The notes under the pieces: generated by a model
The model's database searches: none
What the model was told of the DNA's origin: nothing
The model's input: the letters and a program-made list of their open reading frames with translations, nothing else
NCBI RefSeq assembly: GCF_001275135.1
Contig: NZ_LFQU01000003.1
Location: 1 to 64,000 of the forward strand
Reading direction: 5' to 3'
Source: Xylanibacter rarus
Lineage (GTDB): Bacteria > Bacteroidota > Bacteroidia > Bacteroidales > Bacteroidaceae
Length of the DNA stretch: 64,000 bases
Part shown: piece after piece, positions 52,979 through 62,445 of the stretch
How the letters are laid out: each line of letters starts with the position of its first letter
Position numbering within the stretch: position 1 is the stretch's first letter
Made by a program: the position numbers and the translations under genes

Positions 52979-54883
52979 TTATTGCTTCATAAATTTCAGT
53001 CGCAGACTGTTCATCACCACGCTGATGCTTGAAAATGCCATGAGCGCGCTTGCCCACATCGGAGTTATCTGCCAATGGGCGCCGAATAAGTATGGCAGTC
53101 CGGCTGCAAGAGGAATGCACACCACATTATATATAAATGCCCAAAACAGATTTTGATGTATCATACCTACGGTCTGTTTGGACAGTTTTATCGCGTAGGC
53201 AATTCTGCGCAGGTCGGTTCCCATCAGTGTTACTTGGGCTACGTCTATTGCAATGTCGGTTCCTTTGCCCATGGCAATGCTTACGTCGGCAGCAGCCAAT
53301 GCCTGAGTGTCGTTAATTCCGTCGCCTACCATTGCCACGTGATGTCCTTCTGACTGCAACTTTCTTACCATGTCTTCTTTATCCTGCGGCATAACGCGAC
53401 TCTTCCAATGGATTATTCCGGCTTTGTCGGCCCAATATTTGGCCGCTTCCTCCTTGTCGCCGCTCATCATATACACCTCTACGCCCTCGTCATGAAGCAT
53501 CTGCATGGCCTCGCGAGCTCCGGGCTTTAGCGTTTCTCGCTGGTCAAGCGTCAGCGAGTCGGCTTTGGTGAAGTCAACATCTTTATTAGGTATTGTCAGT
53601 GTACCAGTCTTGTCAATCACAATGGCATCAATGTTTCGCATGTTTTCAAGGGCTGTTGCGTCCTTTATCAGTATGTTGTTGTGTGCCGCCCTGCCTATGC
53701 CAACCATCAGAGCTGTGGGCGTGGCCAGTCCGAGAGCACATGGACATGCTATCACCAATACTGATACGGCAGAAAGAACTGCGCGTGGGAGCTGACTGTC
53801 GCCACCGACTGCATACCATAAAATAAACGTTATTAGCGACAGGCACAGCACAGCCGGTACGAACACACGGGCAATCTTGTCTGCCACGCGCTGCACCGGT
53901 GCCTTGCTGCCCTGGGCCTCCTGCACCATTCTTATTATCTGTGCCAGCATAGTCTTGTCGCCTGTCGCCTCAGCACGGAAACGGATGGTGCCCTGTTTCA
54001 GGATTGTTCCTGCAAACACCTTGTCGCCTTCGCTTCGCCGTGCAGGAGTAGGTTCGCCCGTAATCATACTTTCGTCTATATAAGTCTCGCCTGTTGTTAT
54101 CGAACCGTCTACGGGAACCTTTTCTCCGGCTCTAACCTCAATAATGTCGCCTGAGCCAAGAGCAGCAATCGGCACTTCGTCTATGCTGTCCCCGTTAATA
54201 AGGTGCGCTGTTTTAGGTGCCATGCCCATAAGGGCCCTGATGGCAGATGCCGTGCTGCTTTTTGCACGTTCTTCAAGCACGCGTCCTGTAAGCACGAAAG
54301 TGATAATCATTACCGATGCGTCATAATATGTATGATTTTCTATGCCGCGCGAGCCCCAGAAAGAGTCGCCCCAGAATGTGTTGAACACGCTGAACAGAAA
54401 AGAAATGAGCGTACTCATAGCCACAAGCGTGTCCATGTTGGCGGTTTTATGCATGAGTTGCCGCCAAGCGTTGACGTAAAACACGCGTCCGCAGTAAGCA
54501 ATGTTTACCAGTGCGATTATCAGCATTGTCTGGTCTGCGGCTGATGTGCTGCCGACATTCAGCCATCTCATGGATATGCCCATGGTCAGGGCGGCAAACA
54601 CCCACGACGCTGCCATGCGTCTGAACAGCTGACTATATGCATGCCGTTCAATGGCTGCAACCGATTCGTCCTCATCAATCACCAGATCATATCCGGCCTT
54701 GATAATCTCATCTTTCATCATCTGCGGCGTTATCACTTTCGGGTCGTATTCTACAAGGGCTGTGCGTGCCGCAAAGTTCACTGCAGCAGAACTTATTCCG
54801 TTCAGTTCGTTCAGCCTTCTTTCCACGTTGGCTGCGCATCCGGCGCATGCCATGCCTATGACGGCTATCGTCTTTTTTTCCAT
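52979..54883 (-). CDS. copA: Copper-translocating P-type ATPase (CopA-type)
   Basis: Heavy-metal exporter of the inner membrane. 634 residues, a compact form. One N-terminal HMA domain with G-M-A-C-A-G-C (residues 10-16), then about eight membrane helices. T-G-E-P-T-P-A actuator loop, C-P-C in the metal-binding helix (I-A-C-P-C-A-L-G), D-K-T-G-T-L-T phosphorylation motif and G-D-G-I-N-D. The C-P-C motif points to Cu+ (or Ag+). The regulator gene upstream on the same strand carries a related metal-binding fold. A -7 box (rc of 54991-54998, TACCTTTG) precedes it. Confidence 0.92.
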   Translation of the reverse strand: MEKKTIAVIGMACAGCAANVERRLNELNGISSAAVNFAARTALVEYDPKVITPQMMKDEIIKAGYDLVIDEDESVAAIERHAYSQLFRRMAASWVFAALTMGISMRWLNVGSTSAADQTMLIIALVNIAYCGRVFYVNAWRQLMHKTANMDTLVAMSTLISFLFSVFNTFWGDSFWGSRGIENHTYYDASVMIITFVLTGRVLEERAKSSTASAIRALMGMAPKTAHLINGDSIDEVPIAALGSGDIIEVRAGEKVPVDGSITTGETYIDESMITGEPTPARRSEGDKVFAGTILKQGTIRFRAEATGDKTMLAQIIRMVQEAQGSKAPVQRVADKIARVFVPAVLCLSLITFILWYAVGGDSQLPRAVLSAVSVLVIACPCALGLATPTALMVGIGRAAHNNILIKDATALENMRNIDAIVIDKTGTLTIPNKDVDFTKADSLTLDQRETLKPGAREAMQMLHDEGVEVYMMSGDKEEAAKYWADKAGIIHWKSRVMPQDKEDMVRKLQSEGHHVAMVGDGINDTQALAAADVSIAMGKGTDIAIDVAQVTLMGTDLRRIAYAIKLSKQTVGMIHQNLFWAFIYNVVCIPLAAGLPYLFGAHWQITPMWASALMAFSSISVVMNSLRLKFMKQ

Positions 54884-55101
54884 TGTTTAGTATGTTTTTT
54901 AAGTAATGGCATAGCATGGCTGCAAGTCCGGTCTGAGTGCTTTGCCGTTGCGTAATCCCAGGTCACGCCATTGCTTCTGCCTTTTCTGCGCAAAGGTAGT
55001 TATAATGTGTGGTGGAGGCGTTACGAAATAATGGAAAACATTTATAACATTTTGTTGCTATATTGTGTTGGTCGGGCTATACTTTGATGTCGCAACTGCC
55101 G

Positions 55102-55671
55102 CTATAGTTTGTCGAGTTGTGTCAGGTTCTTTTCCTTCAGGGCCTTAAACTGCGATGGAGTCATTCCTGTAATATTCTTGAACTGTGTGCTGAGATAGGC
55201 CACGCTCGAATAGTTCATCATGTCCGCTATTTCGCTCAGCGACATTTCTCCGTAAAACAGCAGTTCCTTTATGCGTTCTGTCTTTTGTAAGATGAAAAAT
55301 TTTTCAATGGTCATGCCTGTGTTTTCTGAAAACAGCTTGCTGAGTGCGCTGTAGTCTGAACCAAGCTGCTCTGAAAGATATGCGGAGAGATTTGTTCCCG
55401 ATTTGTTGTTTCTGTAATGCACAAGTTCAATGATGAGGCTCTTTATGCGGTCAACAGTCTGCTGCTGTCGGTCTTCAAGCAGCTCGAAACCGAGTGCCTC
55501 TAGTCCGGCACGTATTTTGGCGCGGCATTCAGAATCAACCTCTTCTTTTACGCATACAACTCCCAGCTCAACCTTTATGGGTGTAAGTCCAAGATTGCGC
55601 AACTCATGTTCTACGGCCATCTTGCATCTGTCGCAAACCATGTTCTTGATATAAAGCACTGTATCTTTCAT
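55102..55671 (-). CDS. AraC-family regulator with N-terminal HMA-like metal domain
   Basis: 189 residues from ATG 55671. Residues 1-70 resemble a ferredoxin-like HMA domain with M-V-C-D-R-C (Cys13, Cys16) and the V-x-V-x-L-G-V-V-C-V strand. Residues about 85-185 are the AraC double HTH (M-S-L-S-E-I-A-D-M-M-N-Y-S-S-V-A-Y-L-S-T-Q-F-K-N-I-T-G-M-T-P-S-Q-F). The layout suggests direct copper sensing and control of copA, 220 bases downstream on the same strand. TATCTTTG (rc 55679-55686) lies only 8 bases before the ATG, so the mRNA could be nearly leaderless. Confidence 0.85.
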   Translation of the reverse strand: MKDTVLYIKNMVCDRCKMAVEHELRNLGLTPIKVELGVVCVKEEVDSECRAKIRAGLEALGFELLEDRQQQTVDRIKSLIIELVHYRNNKSGTNLSAYLSEQLGSDYSALSKLFSENTGMTIEKFFILQKTERIKELLFYGEMSLSEIADMMNYSSVAYLSTQFKNITGMTPSQFKALKEKNLTQLDKL

Positions 55672-56155
55672 CTGCCGGCAAAGATAATGCATAATTTTCA
55701 AACAGAAACATAAAATATAATCAAATTTGATGCATATTCTTTCATATTGTGAATGCATGCGGTTATAATGTTTCGAAATGACATTTTGCTATAATTTTTG
55801 ACCTAAAATGCTTGTTTGGTGGCTTTTTGTGGCTCGTATTTGCAGTTAAGACCATGCCAGATATGACATAAAGTGGAAAATATTGCACAATTAAAAAGCG
55901 TATGAGCATTTTTTTTGCGTCAGTGTTTTAAAATATTTTAAATACAATGCCAGTTATTGTGTATTTCATTATTAAATGATTATTTTTGCATAAGAGAAAG
56001 CCGATTATATTTTATGCCGGCCGATGTCGTTTTCCATACCCGATTTACGATGGGTTTTCGGTGTGGTGAAATTAGGATGAGGCAGGCAGCAGAAATGATT
56101 AGAAGCGGATTTTACTTAGTGAATAAAACGAATAAGATAATATATATACATAATT
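55672..56155. other. Divergent intergenic region before ffh
   Basis: 484 bases, AT-rich at 55860-55980. TATTTTTG (55981-55988), with TTG 21 bases upstream (55957-55959), is the likely ffh promoter, giving a leader of about 165 bases. No RNA gene recognised; in particular no SRP RNA. Confidence 0.5.
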
Positions 56156-57502
56156 ATGTTTGAGAATTTAAGCGACAGACTGGAACGCTCTTTTAAAATA
56201 CTTAAAGGTGAAGGCAAAATAACCGAGATTAACGTGGCCGAAACCCTTAAGGATGTAAGACGTGCATTGCTCGATGCCGACGTTAACTATAAAGTGGCAA
56301 AGACATTCACGGATACTGTAAAGAAAAAGGCGTTAGGTATGAACGTGCTTACGGCTGTGAAGCCGGGGCAGATGATGGTGAAGATTGTTCACGATGAGCT
56401 TGCAGATCTTATGGGCGGCGAGAGCGTCGGCCTGAAACTTGAAGGACGTCCCGCAATAATATTGATGTCCGGTCTGCAGGGTTCTGGTAAGACCACATTC
56501 AGTGGAAAACTTGCCAATATGCTTAAGACAAAGCAGCACAAGAATCCTTTGCTGGTGGCTTGCGACGTTTATCGTCCTGCCGCTATAGAGCAGCTCAAGG
56601 TCGTGGCAGCACAGATTGGAGTTCCCGTATATTCGGAAGACAATAATAAGGATGTTGTAGAGATTGCCAACAACGCTATAAAGGAGGCTAAGACCAAAGG
56701 TAACGATGTGGTCATCATAGATACCGCCGGCCGTCTGGCTGTTGATGAGGAGATGATGAACGAGATAGAGACTCTGAAGAACTCAGTTAATCCCGATGAG
56801 ACTCTGTTTGTCGTAGACTCAATGACCGGTCAGGATGCTGTAAATACAGCCAAAGAGTTTAACGACCGTCTCGATTTCGACGGCGTGGTGCTTACAAAAC
56901 TTGACGGTGATACACGCGGCGGTGCTGCGATAAGTATCCGTACTGTTGTTACAAAGCCAATCAAGTTCGTAGGAACAGGCGAAAAGATGGAAGCCATAGA
57001 CGTGTTCCATCCTTCACGTATGGCCGACCGTATCTTGGGAATGGGCGATATCGTCAGTCTTGTCGAGCGTGCTCAGGAGCAGTTTGATGAGGAAGAGGCT
57101 AAGCGCCTGCAGAAGAAAATACAGAAAAACAAGTTCGACTTCAACGACTTCCTAGGTCAGATACAGCAGATAAAGAAGATGGGTAACATTAAGGACCTGG
57201 CTTCTATGATTCCCGGTGTGGGCAAGGCCATCAAGGATATTGATATCGACGATAACGCCTTTAAAGGCATTGAGGCGATAATCCTCAGCATGACACCAAA
57301 GGAGCGTACTAATCCTGAAATACTTAACACAAGCCGCCGCCAGCGCATAGCCAAAGGATCGGGTACAAACATTCAGGACGTTAACCGCCTGATAAAGCAG
57401 TTTGACCAGACCCGTAAGATGATGAAGATGGTTACAGGTTCAAAGATGAGCCAGATGATGGGGGCTATGAAAGGTATGAAGGGCGGTATGCCGAAGTTTT
57501 GA
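56156..57502 (+). CDS. ffh: Signal recognition particle GTPase
   Basis: Binds SRP RNA and signal sequences, delivering ribosomes to the membrane through FtsY. 448 residues. N domain 1-90; G domain with P-loop G-L-Q-G-S-G-K-T-T, D-T-A-G-R and T-K-L-D-G-D; M domain from about 325 with the RNA-binding S-R-R-Q-R-I-A-K-G-S-G-T region and Met-rich tail (M-M-K-M-V-T-G-S-K-M-S-Q-M-M-G-A-M-K). Full length. Confidence 0.97.
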   Translation: MFENLSDRLERSFKILKGEGKITEINVAETLKDVRRALLDADVNYKVAKTFTDTVKKKALGMNVLTAVKPGQMMVKIVHDELADLMGGESVGLKLEGRPAIILMSGLQGSGKTTFSGKLANMLKTKQHKNPLLVACDVYRPAAIEQLKVVAAQIGVPVYSEDNNKDVVEIANNAIKEAKTKGNDVVIIDTAGRLAVDEEMMNEIETLKNSVNPDETLFVVDSMTGQDAVNTAKEFNDRLDFDGVVLTKLDGDTRGGAAISIRTVVTKPIKFVGTGEKMEAIDVFHPSRMADRILGMGDIVSLVERAQEQFDEEEAKRLQKKIQKNKFDFNDFLGQIQQIKKMGNIKDLASMIPGVGKAIKDIDIDDNAFKGIEAIILSMTPKERTNPEILNTSRRQRIAKGSGTNIQDVNRLIKQFDQTRKMMKMVTGSKMSQMMGAMKGMKGGMPKF

Positions 57503-57608
57503 TGTTGTTTGTTAGCGCACCGCTTTCTGTGCAGCTTTTAGCTTATGCGTGAAGTGCACATGGAAGGCAGGTGGAGTGTGAAATTTGATTATAAGAAAAC
57601 CAAAATAT

Positions 57609-58487
57609 ATGCAATTAATTGACGGCAAGGCTACGGCGGCACAGATAAAGGCCGAAATAGCTGAAGAAGTAAGACAGATAGTGGCCGGAGGCGGCAAGCG
57701 TCCTCATCTGGCAGCAATACTCGTTGGACACGACGGCGGCAGTGAGACTTATGTAAAGAATAAGGTTATTGCCTGCGAGGCGTGTGGCTTCAAGAGTTCT
57801 CTTATACGCTTTGAGGAAGATGTAACTGAGGATGAGCTGCTGGCAAAGGTTAAGGAACTTAATGATGACGACGATGTTGACGGATATATCGTTCAGCTTC
57901 CTTTACCGAAGCATATCGATGAGCAGAAAATCATCATGGCAATAGATTACCGTAAGGACGTTGACGGATTCCATCCGGTTAATGTAGGACGTATGGCAAT
58001 TGGTCTGCCGTGTTTCATCTCTGCTACTCCGTTAGGCATACTGACTCTTCTTCGCCGTTATGGCATAGAAACTTCAGGACGCAAGTGTGTCATTCTTGGC
58101 AGAAGCAACATTGTCGGTAAGCCCATGGCTCAGCTGATGATGCAGAAGCAGTATGGCGATTCAACCGTTACTGTATGCCACAGCCACTCGAAGACATTGA
58201 AGGAGGAGTGTCGCGAGGCCGACATAATCATTGCGGCAATAGGTCGCCCAGACTTCGTTACAGCTGATATGGTTAAGGAAGGGGCTGTTGTTATTGATGT
58301 CGGCACGACACGTGTTACTGATGCTACAAGAAAGAGCGGATTCCGTCTTAACGGAGACGTGAAGTTCGATGAGGTTGCACCTAAATGTTCGTTTATCACT
58401 CCTGTGCCTGGTGGGGTGGGGCCAATGACTATATGCTCTCTTATGAAAAACACTTTGGCAGCTGGAAAAAAGGAATATTATAAGTAA
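57609..58487 (+). CDS. folD: Methylene-THF dehydrogenase / methenyl-THF cyclohydrolase
   Basis: Bifunctional one-carbon enzyme. 292 residues from ATG 57609; eight further upstream codons lack an ATG and conservation. Landmarks: [10 protein letters not shown] (catalytic Tyr/Lys), [31 protein letters not shown] and [10 protein letters not shown]. Its stop codon overlaps the start of the small TPR gene (TAATG). Confidence 0.96.
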   Translation: MQLIDGKATAAQIKAEIAEEVRQIVAGGGKRPHLAAILVGHDGGSETYVKNKVIACEACGFKSSLIRFEEDVTEDELLAKVKELNDDDDVDGYIVQLPLPKHIDEQKIIMAIDYRKDVDGFHPVNVGRMAIGLPCFISATPLGILTLLRRYGIETSGRKCVILGRSNIVGKPMAQLMMQKQYGDSTVTVCHSHSKTLKEECREADIIIAAIGRPDFVTADMVKEGAVVIDVGTTRVTDATRKSGFRLNGDVKFDEVAPKCSFITPVPGGVGPMTICSLMKNTLAAGKKEYYK

Positions 58488-58666
58488 TGACAGCAGAAGA
58501 GTATTATTTAGAAGGCAATAAGTACCGCAAGGAAGGCAACTGGCAGGCTGCGCTCAATAATTATCTTGAGGCAATAAAGCTTGATCCGGAGAGTCCTGCG
58601 GTTGAAGCCAAACGAATGATTGACAGCATCCTTAATTATTACTGCAAGGATATGTTTAATCCATAA
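58487..58666 (+). CDS. 59-residue single-TPR protein
   Basis: Starts [20 protein letters not shown] and continues A-A-L-N-N-Y-L-E-A-I-K-L-D-P-E-S-P, one textbook TPR helix pair, then a capping helix. Its ATG shares the A of the folD stop codon, so it is translationally coupled. Too small for an enzyme, it is probably an adaptor or fold-completing partner. Function unknown. It separates folD from the kor genes. Confidence 0.8.
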   Translation: MTAEEYYLEGNKYRKEGNWQAALNNYLEAIKLDPESPAVEAKRMIDSILNYYCKDMFNP

Positions 58667-58872
58667 GTCGGTCAGTTGTGAGGCTGAATGTGACTGCTAA
58701 GTGTCATAAGATGCTTCATTTCGACTGTCTGATGCCAATGCTCAGTTCATCCTTCATGCTTATACGCGTGATTTGCTTGTTTGAGTATCTTAGTTTAATA
58801 GAACAAAAAATTTAATTAACACGGGCGGTGGTTTATTCCGCCGCTCATAATAATAACCTTAAAATAGTATTT

Positions 58873-59106
58873 ATGAGTAAAATCAGAGGAGCTATTGTGG
58901 TCAATACCGACCGCTGCAAGGGGTGTTCGCTATGTGTTGTGGCATGCCCTAAAGATGTCATAGCGCTCACAACCACTTGTGTAAACGTACAAGGGTATGC
59001 CTATGCCGAGGCTGTAAGGCCAGACGATTGTATAGGTTGTGCCTCGTGCGGAATTGTATGCCCAGACGGGTGTATCACTGTTTATAAGAAAAAGATGGAG
59101 GATTAG
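58873..59106 (+). CDS. korD: 2-oxoacid:ferredoxin oxidoreductase, delta (ferredoxin-like) subunit
   Basis: 77 residues from ATG 58873. Two [4Fe-4S] motifs, C-K-G-C-S-L-C-V-V-A-C-P and C-I-G-C-A-S-C-G-I-V-C-P, a typical 2x4Fe ferredoxin subunit. It shuttles electrons from the TPP subunit to ferredoxin or flavodoxin. First of four tightly spaced kor genes (3-12 base gaps). The open frame upstream of the ATG is not conserved. Confidence 0.93.
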   Translation: MSKIRGAIVVNTDRCKGCSLCVVACPKDVIALTTTCVNVQGYAYAEAVRPDDCIGCASCGIVCPDGCITVYKKKMED

Positions 59107-59109
59107 CAA

Positions 59110-60195
59110 ATGGCAGAGAAAGAAACTATTTTGATGAAGGGTAACGAGGCCATTGCCCATGCAGCTATACGCTGTGGTGCTGACGCTTATTTCGGATACC
59201 CAATTACTCCGCAGAGTGAAGTTATCGAAACTCTTGCTGCACTGAAACCATGGGAAGAAACTGGTATGGTTGTGCTTCAGGCAGAGAGTGAGGTTGCATC
59301 TATTAATATGGTGTATGGTGCTGCCGGTGCTGGTAAGCGTGTGCTTACATCTTCTTCAAGCCCTGGTGTTGCCCTCATGCAGGAAGGCATCGCTTATATG
59401 GCAGGTGCTGAAATTCCCGGTGTGTTTGTAAACGTACAGCGCGGAGGCCCTGGCCTTGGTACTATCCAGCCGTCTCAGGCAGATTATTTCCAGGCAACAC
59501 GTGGTGGCGGTAATGGTGACTACTATGTTATAACACTTGCTCCTAACAGTGTGCAGGAAATGGCAGACTTCGTTGACCTGGCCTTTGAACTTGCATTTAA
59601 ATATCGTAACCCGGCAATGATTCTTTCTGATGGTGTTATCGGTCAGATGATGGAAAAGGTGGTTCTGCCTCCATATAAGCCACGCCGTACAGAAGAGCAG
59701 ATTGCAAAAGAATGTCCTTGGGCTACAATGGGACGTACAAACGGCCGTAAGCCCAATATCATGACATCTCTTGAGATGCAGCCGGAAGTGATGGAACAGA
59801 GAAACCTCGCATTGCTGCGTAAATATCAGCAGATTAAGGACAATGAGGTTAGATATGAGAAGACTCTCTGCGACGATGCAGAATATATAATTGTATCTTT
59901 CGGTAGTGCAGCACGTATTGCAGAGAAAGCTGTCGAGCTGGCACGCGAAGAAGGCATCAAGGTCGGCTTGTTCCGTCCTATTACTTTGTGGCCTTTCCCG
60001 GAGAAAGAGATTGCAGCCCTTGCTGAAGGAAAGAAGGGTATTCTTTCTGCTGAGATTAACGCAGGACAGATGATTGAAGACATTCGCCTTGCTGTTAATG
60101 GTAAAGTTCCTGTTGAGCATTTCGGACGTCTTGGCGGAATCGTGCCAGGACCGGACGAGATTGTAGAAGCCTTAAAAAACAAATTAATGAAATAA
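59110..60195 (+). CDS. korA: 2-oxoacid:ferredoxin oxidoreductase, alpha subunit (KorA/VorB-like)
   Basis: 361 residues. Pyrimidine-binding domain with G-N-E-A-I-A-H-A-A-I-R-C-G-A-D-A-Y-F-G-Y-P-I-T-P-Q-S-E, and a C-terminal transketolase-like domain (G-L-F-R-P-I-T-L-W-P-F-P). The four-subunit layout and sequence fit the 2-oxoglutarate or branched-chain 2-oxoisovalerate class rather than pyruvate:ferredoxin oxidoreductase. Which substrate is used cannot be settled by eye. Confidence 0.93.
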   Translation: MAEKETILMKGNEAIAHAAIRCGADAYFGYPITPQSEVIETLAALKPWEETGMVVLQAESEVASINMVYGAAGAGKRVLTSSSSPGVALMQEGIAYMAGAEIPGVFVNVQRGGPGLGTIQPSQADYFQATRGGGNGDYYVITLAPNSVQEMADFVDLAFELAFKYRNPAMILSDGVIGQMMEKVVLPPYKPRRTEEQIAKECPWATMGRTNGRKPNIMTSLEMQPEVMEQRNLALLRKYQQIKDNEVRYEKTLCDDAEYIIVSFGSAARIAEKAVELAREEGIKVGLFRPITLWPFPEKEIAALAEGKKGILSAEINAGQMIEDIRLAVNGKVPVEHFGRLGGIVPGPDEIVEALKNKLMK

Positions 60196-60198
60196 GCC

Positions 60199-60972
60199 AT
60201 GGATAAGAATGAAATAATCTCTCCGGAGAACTTAGCATATAAAAAACCTGCATTGTTGAACGAAACCCCGATGCATTACTGCCCGGGCTGCTCTCATGGA
60301 GTTGTTCACAAGTTGGTTGCAGAAGTTATTGAGGAAATGGGCATGGAGAACAAGACTGTGGGTGTATGTCCTGTAGGATGTTCTGTTTTCGCATATCGTT
60401 ATATTGATATCGACTGGAGTGAGGCTGCTCACGGACGTGCTCCTGCTGTTGCTACTGCTATTAAGCGTGTATGGCCTGATCGTCTGGTGTTCACTTATCA
60501 GGGCGACGGTGACCTTGCTTGTATTGGTACAGCAGAGTCAATACATGCTCTTAACCGCGGTGAGAACATAACTATAATATTCATCAACAACGCCATTTAC
60601 GGTATGACAGGTGGTCAGATGGCTCCTACCACACTTATCGGCCAGAAGACATCTACATGTCCTTACGGACGTACACCTGAGCTGCACGGATATCCGCTGA
60701 AGATAACTGAAATGGCAGCCTTAATGGAAGGTACATGCTATGTTACACGCCAGAGCGTTGAAACTGTGGCTGCTATCCGCTCAACAAAGAAGGCTATACG
60801 TAAGGCTTTCGAGGCATCAATGGCCGGCAAGGGCTCAAGCCTTGTTGAGGTGGTAAGTACATGTAACAGCGGATGGAAACTTTCACCTGTAAAGGCTAAC
60901 GAGTGGATGAAAGAAAACTTATTCAAGTTCTATCCTAAGGGCGACCTCAAGGATACAACAGAGGACAAATAA
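60199..60972 (+). CDS. korB: 2-oxoacid:ferredoxin oxidoreductase, beta (TPP) subunit
   Basis: 257 residues. TPP and cluster site: H-Y-C-P-G-C-S-H-G near 26-33, G-D-G-D-L-A-C-I-G with the Mg motif, N-N-A-I-Y-G-M-T-G-G-Q-M-A-P-T-T. Catalyses the oxidative decarboxylation with CoA. Ends 12 bases before korC. Confidence 0.95.
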   Translation: MDKNEIISPENLAYKKPALLNETPMHYCPGCSHGVVHKLVAEVIEEMGMENKTVGVCPVGCSVFAYRYIDIDWSEAAHGRAPAVATAIKRVWPDRLVFTYQGDGDLACIGTAESIHALNRGENITIIFINNAIYGMTGGQMAPTTLIGQKTSTCPYGRTPELHGYPLKITEMAALMEGTCYVTRQSVETVAAIRSTKKAIRKAFEASMAGKGSSLVEVVSTCNSGWKLSPVKANEWMKENLFKFYPKGDLKDTTEDK

Positions 60973-60984
60973 AAAAGCAGACCT

Positions 60985-61521
60985 ATGAAAAAGGAAATTA
61001 TTATATCAGGATTCGGCGGACAGGGTGTGCTGTCTATGGGCAAGATTCTTGCTTATTCTGGACTTATGGAGGACAAGGAAGTCACATGGATGCCGGCATA
61101 TGGTCCTGAACAGCGTGGTGGAACGTGTAATGTTACTGTTATCGTCAGTGACGAGCGCGTGTCTTCTCCGATCGTGAGTGAATATGATGTCGCTATCGTG
61201 CTCAACCAGCCTTCACTGGATAAATTCGAGCCGAAAGTAAAGAAGGGCGGCTTCCTTATCTATGACACATCAGGTATAATCAATCCTCCTAAGCGTACAG
61301 ATATTACAGTATGTCCTATCGCAGCAATGGACAAGGCCGTTGAGATGAAGAACTCAAAGGTTTTCAATATGATTGTTTTGGGCGGACTGCTCAAGGTTTG
61401 TCCTGTTGTAAGCGACAAGGGTGTCGAGAAGGCTCTGTATAAGACTCTGCCTGAGCGTCACCACGGACTTATTCCTCTGAACATGGAGGCTATAACAGCT
61501 GGTAAGGAAATCATCGGCTAA
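60985..61521 (+). CDS. korC: 2-oxoacid:ferredoxin oxidoreductase, gamma subunit
   Basis: 178 residues with the gamma-domain start I-I-I-S-G-F-G-G-Q-G-V-L-S-M-G-K, then Y-G-P-E-Q-R-G-G-T-C-N-V-T-V, the CoA-side region. Completes the heterotetramer. Last gene of the operon; terminator at 61581. Confidence 0.94.
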   Translation: MKKEIIISGFGGQGVLSMGKILAYSGLMEDKEVTWMPAYGPEQRGGTCNVTVIVSDERVSSPIVSEYDVAIVLNQPSLDKFEPKVKKGGFLIYDTSGIINPPKRTDITVCPIAAMDKAVEMKNSKVFNMIVLGGLLKVCPVVSDKGVEKALYKTLPERHHGLIPLNMEAITAGKEIIG

Positions 61522-61580
61522 ACATAAGTTATCACTGCTCTTGCCTGGCCTTCATGGCTGGCAGGATGCAAGATAACCGG

Positions 61581-61645
61581 CAGACCGTTTTCAAAGGTTA
61601 GTATATTTGTTTGTACTAGCGTTGAAAACGGTCTGATTTTTTATC
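61581..61645 (+). terminator. Terminator of the kor operon
   Basis: CAGACCGTTTTCAA (61581-61594) and TTGAAAACGGTCTG (61622-61635): perfect 14-bp stem with a 27-base loop, then ATTTTTTAT. Confidence 0.85.
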
Positions 61646-61770
61646 AAAATATTAAGAATGCTGTAAACAGACTATTGAACAGTACTATTTTGCATGATGA
61701 AATGCGTTATTTTGTTATGCAAAAGGTATGTTTTTGCGTAGCCTGTGTGGCATGTATATATTTTCTTGGA
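61646..61770. other. Intergenic region between kor and cob genes
   Basis: No gene. GCAAAA/TTTTGC words near 61690-61760 resemble those at 31740-31870 and 36660-36770. Confidence 0.4.
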
Positions 61771-61855
61771 AAACTTATCACTTATCACATTCTTGCATAA
61801 CATATTGAATGTGAGAATCTTTTGCTGTGATGAGTCTGTGTTATAACTCATCACA
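61771..61855. repeat. Diverged relative of the 31435 MITE-like element
   Basis: AAACTTATCACTTATCACA (61771-61789) matches the MITE arm AAACTCGTCACTCGTCACA at 15 of 19 positions. CTGTGATGAGT/ACTCATCACAG (61825-61835, 61845-61855) is a perfect 11-bp palindrome like the MITE's internal GTGATGAGTCTG ... ACTCATCACA. A full terminal repeat pair is not evident, so it is decayed or a different subfamily. Confidence 0.5.
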
Positions 61856-61917
61856 GTAAAAGAAATGTTTGCCAAAATTACTATAAGTGGCGCAGACGAT
61901 TATTGATGCAGAATATC

Positions 61918-62445
61918 TCAGATGGTAATTTTTTCAATTCCTCCGTATGGCGCAAGATGTTTAAAACAGTCTTTTTCACTGAATAGCTTGCCATAAATTC
62001 CTGCGCACATAAGCACTCCGCCGTGGGCAAAAATGGCAACGCGTCTGTAAGGTTTTTGCTTTAGCTCGTCTAAAAATTCCGCTACGCGCGCATACATCAT
62101 CGGAAAACTTTCGCCGTTGGTTGTTGGTTGGTGCATATAGTCGTCATACCATCTTTGCAGGTTCTCATCTTCTATCTCGTCAAAGAGTTTCATCTCCCAG
62201 CTGCCCATGTTCATTTCCTTCAGTCTGTCGTCAACAACAGGATTTGCCCATCCGCAATACTCGGCAAGCTTTCTTGCTCTTGTAAGCGGTGATGAGAACA
62301 CCATGTCGAACTCGAGATGCTCAATGTTTTTCTTTGTTATGGCTGCTTCCTGCTCAAATGTATCGGCCACGGGCACGTCGCTCCATCCATAACATGTGCC
62401 TTTAGGCACATTTACACTTGTGTGTCTTATGAGAATAACGTCCAT
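61918..62445 (-). CDS. cobC: Alpha-ribazole phosphatase (histidine phosphatase family)
   Basis: 175 residues. The phosphohistidine motif L-I-R-H-T is at 5-9, F-S-S-P-L-T-R-A-R near 50-58, and A-H-G-G-V near 140-144. Removes the phosphate of alpha-ribazole-5'-phosphate (or of cobalamin-5'-phosphate) in nucleotide-loop assembly. The generic fold could do other jobs, but the 19-base overlap with cobS fixes the role. Confidence 0.9.
   Translation of the reverse strand: MDVILIRHTSVNVPKGTCYGWSDVPVADTFEQEAAITKKNIEHLEFDMVFSSPLTRARKLAEYCGWANPVVDDRLKEMNMGSWEMKLFDEIEDENLQRWYDDYMHQPTTNGESFPMMYARVAEFLDELKQKPYRRVAIFAHGGVLMCAGIYGKLFSEKDCFKHLAPYGGIEKITI

Noticed and set aside
55759-56155. SRP RNA or another housekeeping RNA upstream of ffh
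   Set aside because: No conserved SRP RNA tetraloop region or strong fold could be recognised.
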